A stretch of 12,815 bases of DNA from Planctomycetota bacterium (GTDB lineage: Bacteria; Planctomycetota; GCA-002687715; DRQF01), in contig WFTN01000538.1 of assembly GCA_015485455.1 (NCBI GenBank), positions 1 through 12,815 on the forward strand. Direction: 5' to 3'. Each line of letters begins with the position of its first letter. Position 1 is the stretch's first letter. Below, piece by piece: positions 7,842 to 12,815 of the stretch. The notes under the pieces were generated by a model. The model saw only the letters and a list, made by a program, of their open reading frames with translations, was not told where the DNA came from and did not search any database. Position numbers and translations under genes: made by a program.

Positions 7842-8513
7842 CTACTTCGCGCCGCGCCCAGTCAGGCAGCGGACCGTCAAGAAGATGATAATGATATCGG
7901 TCATCAAACACATCTTTTTGATGTAAAGAAGATCGTAGGCGAGCTTCTTTCGGACATCGCGGAGAGTCGAGTCGTAGCTGTGGTAGACCTGAGCCAAGCC
8001 AGTGATACCCGGTTTCACATCCAGGCGGTGGCTGTAGTCTGGGATTTGACGCTTGAATTGCTCAACGAATACAGGACGTTCTGGTCGGGGCCCCACCAAA
8101 CTCATATTGCCGATAAGAACATTGATGAGCTGAGGCATTTCGTCCAAATGGCTCAAACGCATGAACCGACCAAAACGTGTGACCCGGGGATCGTTGTCTT
8201 GGGCCCAAATCGGGCCAGTGGACGATTCTGCATCTTGAATCATGGTTCGTAGCTTGAGGATCTTAAAGCAAACGCCCCCCTGGCCAACTCTCTCCTGTTG
8301 GAAGAAGACCGGACCACGGGATGTCATCTTGATGATGACGCACATGAGAGCCAACAGAGGCAGAAGAACGATCAGACCAACCAGCGCAAGCAGGCGGTCC
8401 ACAGCACCCTTAAGCGTTCCATAACGCTTCCTTGGTGCAATCGTCGCTGTCCCTAAGGTCAGGATCATGTTCATCCAATCAGCACCCAAAGGTGCAATAT
8501 CTCTTGCGGCCAC
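7842..8513 (-). CDS. Initiating sugar phosphotransferase (undecaprenyl-phosphate, PglC/WcaJ type)
   Basis: A 223-residue member of the bacterial sugar transferase family (PF02397). It transfers a sugar-1-phosphate from a nucleotide sugar to undecaprenyl phosphate at the inner membrane, starting repeat-unit synthesis. Numbering from the GTG start: basic residues 28-35, one hydrophobic, probably re-entrant segment at 37-61 containing Pro52, then GPVFFQQERVGQGG (67-80), KILKLRTM (84-91), the catalytic Asp124-Glu125 dyad in LSHLDEMPQL, and SLVGPRPERP (138-147). It lacks the four extra N-terminal membrane segments of full-length WcaJ, so it is the short monotopic form. The sugar cannot be told from sequence. 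The start is uncertain: GTG 8513, ATG 8474 and ATG 8468 are all possible, none with a strong ribosome binding site. It is probably the first gene of a transcript that begins in the 8514-8939 gap and continues into the deacetylase. Confidence 0.92.
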   Translation of the reverse strand: MAARDIAPLGADWMNMILTLGTATIAPRKRYGTLKGAVDRLLALVGLIVLLPLLALMCVIIKMTSRGPVFFQQERVGQGGVCFKILKLRTMIQDAESSTGPIWAQDNDPRVTRFGRFMRLSHLDEMPQLINVLIGNMSLVGPRPERPVFVEQFKRQIPDYSHRLDVKPGITGLAQVYHSYDSTLRDVRKKLAYDLLYIKKMCLMTDIIIIFLTVRCLTGRGAK

Positions 8514-8569
8514 CCTGAATGACGTGACACAGCATCATCATGATACAGGCACAAGTCGTTAGACTACGA

Positions 8570-8588
8570 TCTCTTTGAAAAAAAGAGA
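8570..8588. repeat. Inverted repeat in the leader of the sugar phosphotransferase gene
   Basis: TCTCTTT at 8570-8576 is complementary to AAAGAGA at 8582-8588, around a 5-nt loop: a 7-bp A/T-rich stem. It lies about 57 bp upstream of the GTG start and downstream of the candidate promoter, so it would be in the transcript leader. It is too weak to be a convincing terminator; an operator or a leader hairpin are alternatives. Confidence 0.35.
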
Positions 8589-8672
8589 CCCGTCAGAGTC
8601 ATAGGCGTCTAAATTGGCTCATTGGCAACGAAAAGTCCTTCCCGGCAAGAAATTCCACCTGGAAGTGCCGCC

Positions 8673-8700
8673 AGTATACTCTTGCCGCTATGTCCATCAA
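8673..8700 (-). promoter_or_regulatory. Candidate sigma70-type promoter for the phosphotransferase-deacetylase unit
   Basis: Read leftward, TTGATG (complement of 8695-8700) and TATACT (complement of 8673-8678) are separated by 16 bp, matching TTGACA/TATAAT at 4 and 5 of 6 positions. It would start transcription near 8666, leaving a leader of about 150 nt before the GTG at 8513. The E. coli consensus may not hold in this organism. Confidence 0.35.
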
Positions 8701-8939
8701 CTGAAAAGACGTAAAATCTTGATTCGAGACGACTTTTCTTACCTATAGATAGAAAACAACTTAGGATGGGTTACACATGGTTCTCGAATAATAACCCCAA
8801 ATTATTTTCATGCTCCAGGTTGTGATAACTCGCCTTGCACCCCGTCTTATCGTCCATTTTGCCTCGAAAGCCCATGAGGAAATCACTCCTGATCGTCGTT
8901 TTTTATATACAACACAACATAATAGGTAAGAAAGAAAGC

Positions 8940-11012
8940 TCAGCGCAGTCGCGTAGCGGTGTTTGCGGGCAATCGCTGCCTCAGATCGTAAATGCGAACA
9001 CTCCACAAATCGAGACTCCGATCACCCGAGAATTCCCAGTAATTGTAGTGGGCCTTCAGGTCATCGTAGAAAGCAGCCCAAGTCTTGAAACTCGCACGTT
9101 TTCGTCGGCTCACTTCTGGAGGGCGACTCCCTTCTTCTGGTCGAACAAAATTACCATAAGAAGATTCACTGCAAACGACGAAATCAACCGGGCGATTAGG
9201 AAGGACACCCAAGCGAACACGCAATGGGAGGCTCAGTTGACTGCGATCCAAATTGGCAGCCCCGCGATAGCACTCCACAGGTGGCAAGTCCTGAAGGCCA
9301 GGAACTTGTTCTCGAAGACGCCCCACGGATGGCAATGGAAAACGATCCCACAAATCGTTGAAACCGAATGCCGCCGAAGACACTTTCTCACTCTTCTCCG
9401 TCTGCCATGGACTCAGCATGATGAGATTGTCGAAACGCTTAAACTTCGAGGACGGTGCCGCTGCCATGCTCAAAGAGAGCTTCTTTGCCTGGGTCCTCCA
9501 CCAAATCAAACGGTGCTCATGATGGGCCGCTCCCAGGCGCAATGCCTTTACTTCGTTAGCCGAGGCCCGCGCCAGCCTCTCACGGTTGTCAGCTAAGTAG
9601 CGCTCAGAAAGAGCCAACTCAAAGGAGATGCGAGTTTGCAGCCATTCTTGCCGAGGACGGGAAGAAATAAGCGGTAGAACTTCGGCCACATTGAGAATCG
9701 TTGCCCCCTCGTCCAAATTTTCTTCCATCCATCGCAGTGCCAATGACTGAGGAGGCTCCCTTTTCACCCGGCGAAATTGAGTCGCAATGGCATCCGCAGG
9801 AGTTCCACCCAAGGGGATGACAAGCGGCACCAAAAACAGGCCCATGATCAGCCCTTGTTTCTTGCCTGTGAGACGGGCAAGCGTGGCGCCGATTGCCATC
9901 AACCCTAAGCCTGACAACAATGCGAGAGCTGGCATGACTGCAATGATGTGATTGGGGCGAACTCGCTGAGCGTTGAATGCCACCAAAACAACATAGGTCA
10001 CAAAGACCCATCCCAATAGAAGAAGAGCTTTTTTCTTCCCCACTTCCTTCAACCCAAACATCAACCCCAACAAGGCAAGGATCGACAAAGGCAAAGTAAA
10101 AACTTCCACCCTGACAGTCTTGGCAAAGGCGTAGCGAGCCAATTCGAGGAGTCCATACTTCATGGAATCCACCTCACCAGCGCCAAAGAAGACCCCTCCC
10201 ACCCCATCGACGATTCTCTTGATTGATGCATGGTAGCCTGCGGGATCGAGGAAATTGAATGGCGAACCGGCGAAAGCTGCCAGGAGAAAGGCCAAACCAG
10301 CAAGAACAAGCAAGCGATGCTTCTTGGGGCCCAAGAGTTCGTCAACTGGACGAAGTAAATGTGCTGCCAACAAGCTGGGTGCCAAAGTCAGAGGGACATA
10401 CTTAGTGGCCCAGCCCGCCCCGATCATGAAACCGGCGAAAAAGTAGTCTTTGCCCCGCCCCAATCGCAAAACATGAAGACACCCCAGAAACGCCAAGGAT
10501 GCCAAGAAACACGACGAAACATCATTCTTGACCAGACAAGAAAACTCAATGTGCGCCGGTGCAATCGCCAAGAAAAAGGCTGCGATGTATCCCAACTGTC
10601 TTCCATGGAGCAATCGACCAGCCCGATAGGTCACCCATACGGTCAAGCTACCGAAGAACACCTGAATCAGCCGTCCAATAACGTAGAAACCTGTACGTTC
10701 TTGGTTGAGGAAAGCCGTTGCAAAATCATTTGCGCTGTCGAATTGACCCGTGATGAAGTGACCGAATAGGTAGTAAACGCCAAAGCAAAAAAAGTTGAGA
10801 TAGTAGCCAAGTGTTGGTTTGTGAAACCAATGAGGGTTGAGCTCAAAGCCAGTCGCCGGATTGTAGAAGTTGACACTTCTTTCGACGTTGTTGATTTCGT
10901 CAGGATAAAAGCTAAATGGGAGTGCTTCATCGAAGACACCCACAAGTCGAAGAGCAAAAGCGAGAGCGACAATGGCCGTGACGATCCAAGTACTTCGCTT
11001 TGGCGCGCTCAT
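8940..11012 (-). CDS. GT39/ArnT-like GT-C membrane glycosyltransferase
   Basis: A 690-residue multi-pass inner-membrane protein of the dolichyl-phosphate-mannose mannosyltransferase/ArnT superfamily, which uses polyprenyl-phosphate sugars to glycosylate acceptors on the periplasmic side. The first membrane segment is at about residues 9-27, followed by the signature acidic pair Asp38-Glu39 (FYPDEINNVERS) in the first periplasmic loop. A second conserved acidic spot is LVKNDVSS. Roughly ten hydrophobic segments extend to about residue 410. The last 280 residues or so are hydrophilic, a C-terminal periplasmic domain as in many bacterial relatives; no motif there was recognised. The ATG at 11012 is preceded by GGGAG, and its ATGA overlaps the stop of the upstream GT4 gene, so it is translated as part of that operon. 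Likely role: adding a sugar to the growing exopolysaccharide or its lipid-linked repeat. Donor and acceptor are unknown. Confidence 0.88.
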   Translation of the reverse strand: MSAPKRSTWIVTAIVALAFALRLVGVFDEALPFSFYPDEINNVERSVNFYNPATGFELNPHWFHKPTLGYYLNFFCFGVYYLFGHFITGQFDSANDFATAFLNQERTGFYVIGRLIQVFFGSLTVWVTYRAGRLLHGRQLGYIAAFFLAIAPAHIEFSCLVKNDVSSCFLASLAFLGCLHVLRLGRGKDYFFAGFMIGAGWATKYVPLTLAPSLLAAHLLRPVDELLGPKKHRLLVLAGLAFLLAAFAGSPFNFLDPAGYHASIKRIVDGVGGVFFGAGEVDSMKYGLLELARYAFAKTVRVEVFTLPLSILALLGLMFGLKEVGKKKALLLLGWVFVTYVVLVAFNAQRVRPNHIIAVMPALALLSGLGLMAIGATLARLTGKKQGLIMGLFLVPLVIPLGGTPADAIATQFRRVKREPPQSLALRWMEENLDEGATILNVAEVLPLISSRPRQEWLQTRISFELALSERYLADNRERLARASANEVKALRLGAAHHEHRLIWWRTQAKKLSLSMAAAPSSKFKRFDNLIMLSPWQTEKSEKVSSAAFGFNDLWDRFPLPSVGRLREQVPGLQDLPPVECYRGAANLDRSQLSLPLRVRLGVLPNRPVDFVVCSESSYGNFVRPEEGSRPPEVSRRKRASFKTWAAFYDDLKAHYNYWEFSGDRSLDLWSVRIYDLRQRLPANTATRLR

Positions 11013-12175
11013 CCTATCTCCCGGAAAACCTCGGCTACTTCTTTTCCAACGTCACGCCAGCTCCTCCGGCGGCCCCAACGAGAGATTTCTTCATGATCCC
11101 AATCTCTGTTGAGCGCGTCTACAATAGCATCCCGCAGGATATCAGGCTCGCCAAATGGAACAACAATTCCATGATTTTCGCTGCCAACAACTTCTCGATT
11201 GCCGCCGACATCCGTTGTTACCACTGGAGTGCCACAAGCGAGAGACTCTTGAAGAGCGTTAGCCCACCCTTCATTGGCAGTAGAAAGACAGAATACGTCA
11301 GCAGCCCCGTAGTAGGTTGGCAATGAGCCATGGTCAACAGCTCCGACCAAGTCCACCACTTTCTCAAGCCCCAAGTTAATAATTTTCGACTTAACCTCTG
11401 CAGCGAAATCACCTTCCACACTGGCCCCACCCACCACCAAATATTTGAGGTTCGGATGATCCTTCAGGAGAGCAGGTAGTGCATCTAGGACGCGATGAAC
11501 TCCCTTGCGCGGTACCAGCCCCCCCACGGTCAACAAGGTCGGGCCTTCTTCATGAAGACCAAGATATTGACGGCATACACAGCGATCCATCTGGACGAAT
11601 TTGTCCACATCAATGCCATTACCTATCACACGGACATCCAAAGATTGTCCCGTAATCTCTTCGGCCAATTTCCCAAGAGAAGCCGACACGGCGATGATTC
11701 GATCGGCTCCAAGAAGAGCTTCTTTGAGTTTAGTCCGTCGGGCGTCATGGGCATATGATGCCAAAGTGCCACGAAGTGTAATGCATACTGGTTTGCCCCG
11801 TTTCTTTCCAACCTTCACCGCCCCAAAGCCAGTGGGGAAGGCAAAATGAGCGTCGATCAGGTCAACACTTCCGCCAAATTCATTAAGGAATCGATCTAAT
11901 CCCCTGGCCAAAAGATCACCATCACGATGCTTCTGAATTCCTGGAAGGTAAGAGAATCTGCGATCCGCAACAGATAAACCCTGGACCGACTCCTGAGCCG
12001 GATAGGAAAGTCGCTGCTCAGGTTTGATAAGCCCCAGACCTGGAAACCACGGCCTTAGGCGTAAGACGGATGCTTCGATATCCTCGGGCAAGCCTAGCAA
12101 GCGTTCTTTGATGAAGATTCCTGGAGCAGGAATCTCTAAGCTCGGAAAAATGGTGGAGACACTCACGACCTTCAT
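11009..12175 (-). CDS. GT4-family glycosyltransferase (GT-B fold, TuaC/exosortase-associated type)
   Basis: A 388-residue cytoplasmic glycosyltransferase started at ATG 12175. The N-terminal acceptor domain opens with MKVVSVSTIFPS and a PAPGIFIKERL loop typical of GT4 enzymes in exopolysaccharide loci. The C-terminal Rossmann domain shows VGGLVPRKGVHRVLDAL (the donor-phosphate GG..KG element) and the EX7E motif in NEGWANALQESLACGTPVV, followed by TTDVGGNREVV. These mark a retaining nucleotide-sugar transferase; the specific sugars cannot be assigned. A longer frame starts at GTG 12211, but ATG 12175 is preferred because its ATGA overlaps the stop of the upstream asparagine synthase gene and the protein then begins at the conserved first strand. 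The downstream GT39 gene is joined by another ATGA overlap. It should extend the lipid-linked oligosaccharide before export. Confidence 0.92.
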   Translation of the reverse strand: MKVVSVSTIFPSLEIPAPGIFIKERLLGLPEDIEASVLRLRPWFPGLGLIKPEQRLSYPAQESVQGLSVADRRFSYLPGIQKHRDGDLLARGLDRFLNEFGGSVDLIDAHFAFPTGFGAVKVGKKRGKPVCITLRGTLASYAHDARRTKLKEALLGADRIIAVSASLGKLAEEITGQSLDVRVIGNGIDVDKFVQMDRCVCRQYLGLHEEGPTLLTVGGLVPRKGVHRVLDALPALLKDHPNLKYLVVGGASVEGDFAAEVKSKIINLGLEKVVDLVGAVDHGSLPTYYGAADVFCLSTANEGWANALQESLACGTPVVTTDVGGNREVVGSENHGIVVPFGEPDILRDAIVDALNRDWDHEEISRWGRRRSWRDVGKEVAEVFREIG

Positions 12176-12815
12176 AGGAGACGAGCTCGACTGCCGAAAG
12201 ATCGGAACCACATTTCAAAACTCAGGATCAGCCAAAGCGGACGGGCATGATTCGCTTTCTTGGCGCAATGATCTTCGAACATTTTTCGAATGGTTTTACT
12301 TTCCAAGAGAAGATGAACGCCATGAGAGTTTTCTAAAACGAAATCTTGAAAGACTTCTCGCAATTCATTGCGTAACCAATTGGCCAAGGGCGGGGCGAAT
12401 CCACTTTTGGGAGCCTTCGCAACTTCGTCCCCCACTCGCCTCGACGACATAGCTCGGAGAATTCGTTTGCCCTGCCCCCCTTGCATCTTGAGAGATCGAG
12501 GCAAACTAAATGCAAATTCGACAACTTTATGATCGAGAAGAGGCGAACGAACTTCCAATGAGTTCGCCATGCTCATGCGGTCGACTTTTGCCAACACGCC
12601 ATCCGCCAAGTAAGTGTTCAAGTCCAACTTCAATATGCGGGTGAGAAGATCATGGCCTTCTGTTTCGGCAAAATGCCTCATGAAGACATTCTTTGCGTCA
12701 TACCCATCGAGGCCTTGGCGAAATTCAGAGCGGTACAATTCTTTCTTGTTCTCTGGACGAAACACCGACATATCGAGAAAATAGGCTTCCTCGGCGGTCA
12801 CCGACAGATTTCGCA
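12172..12815 (-). CDS. Asparagine synthase (glutamine-hydrolysing) family protein, C-terminal part (cut by window edge)
   Basis: About 213 residues of the C-terminal ATP-dependent synthetase domain are visible; the frame is open through the right edge, so the N-terminal glutaminase and the ATP-loop SGGxDS motif are outside the window. Diagnostic stretches are LKLDLNTYLADGVLAKVDRM, followed by SMANSLEVRSPLLDHKVVEFAFSLP, and further on KAPKSGFAPPLANWLRNEL, all typical of AsnB-type enzymes. In exopolysaccharide clusters, including exosortase A loci, such proteins are common and are thought to amidate a sugar acid or related group rather than make asparagine for the cell; that is inference from context here. 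The TGA stop at 12172-12174 overlaps the ATG of the GT4 gene, showing tight operon coupling. Confidence 0.9.
   Translation of the reverse strand, partial: RNLSVTAEEAYFLDMSVFRPENKKELYRSEFRQGLDGYDAKNVFMRHFAETEGHDLLTRILKLDLNTYLADGVLAKVDRMSMANSLEVRSPLLDHKVVEFAFSLPRSLKMQGGQGKRILRAMSSRRVGDEVAKAPKSGFAPPLANWLRNELREVFQDFVLENSHGVHLLLESKTIRKMFEDHCAKKANHARPLWLILSFEMWFRSFGSRARLL

Larger units (their letters stand above)
8514..8939. promoter_or_regulatory. 426-bp intergenic gap within the exopolysaccharide cluster
   Basis: This gap separates the GT39 gene end from the sugar phosphotransferase start, both on the - strand. Its right part (about 8690-8920) is visibly richer in A and T than the flanking genes. 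It holds a candidate leftward promoter at 8673-8700, an inverted repeat at 8570-8588, and a leftward 34-codon frame at 8771-8875 (ATG 8875 to TAA), preceded 11 nt upstream by AGGAG. That frame resembles nothing I know and is not called as a gene. No clear intrinsic terminator for the GT39 transcript was seen. The gap suggests the cluster is transcribed as at least two units. Confidence 0.5.

Noticed and set aside
7818..8252. Rightward 144-codon frame
   Set aside because: It is the antisense shadow of the sugar phosphotransferase, which has a complete catalytic motif set.
8761..9006. Leftward 81-codon frame overlapping the GT39 3' end
   Set aside because: It overlaps the GT39 C terminus in another frame and its composition (many Arg, Trp, Cys) looks like shadow translation.
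8835..9596. Rightward 253-codon frame
   Set aside because: It lies almost wholly antisense to the GT39 gene, whose motifs and start are clear; the translation has no family features.

Overview
The window reads as a bacterial chromosome segment, about half GC by eye, with dense genes and short gaps. The protein families (class II purine nucleoside phosphorylase, a PurN of the GGxG-loop type, a very large TPR protein, and an exosortase-style exopolysaccharide gene set) suit a Gram-negative or PVC-like lineage such as Planctomycetota or a deltaproteobacterial group. There is no rRNA or other phylogenetic marker, so the taxonomy is a guess. I saw no tRNA, IS element, CRISPR array, phage gene or attachment site.

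Left third (1-2823). The 3' end of an unrecognised coiled-coil gene runs in from the left edge. It is followed by a two-gene purine unit on the + strand: purine nucleoside phosphorylase (salvage) and, 2 nt later, phosphoribosylglycinamide formyltransferase (de novo synthesis). A convergent - strand gene at 1882-2478 encodes a small helical protein that looks like a hemerythrin-fold protein that has lost about half of its iron ligands. A gap of roughly 345 bp separates it from the next, divergently transcribed gene.

Middle (2824-6921). One + strand gene encodes a 1365-residue protein with a single N-terminal membrane anchor followed by TPR-like helical repeats. Its last 19 nt overlap the end of the converging polysaccharide deacetylase gene.

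Right half (6903-12815, all - strand). This is an exopolysaccharide biosynthesis cluster. In transcription order it holds an asparagine synthase-type amidotransferase (cut by the right edge), a GT4 glycosyltransferase, a GT39/ArnT-like GT-C membrane glycosyltransferase, a 426-bp gap with a candidate promoter, a PglC/WcaJ-type initiating sugar phosphotransferase, and an XrtA-type polysaccharide deacetylase. Two ATGA stop/start overlaps tie the first three genes together. Inferred workflow: the phosphotransferase loads the first sugar phosphate onto undecaprenyl phosphate, GT4 extends the chain in the cytoplasm, the GT-C enzyme modifies it on the periplasmic side, and the deacetylase trims acetyl groups. 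The large TPR protein is a plausible periplasmic scaffold for assembly or export. No exosortase, polymerase, flippase, Wza or Wzc gene is in the window; if present, they lie beyond the right edge.

The points most worth a second look are the degenerate hemerythrin-like protein, the Asp in the base-recognition site of the nucleoside phosphorylase, the large TPR protein facing the exopolysaccharide cluster, and the unclear (possibly ATT) start of the deacetylase.
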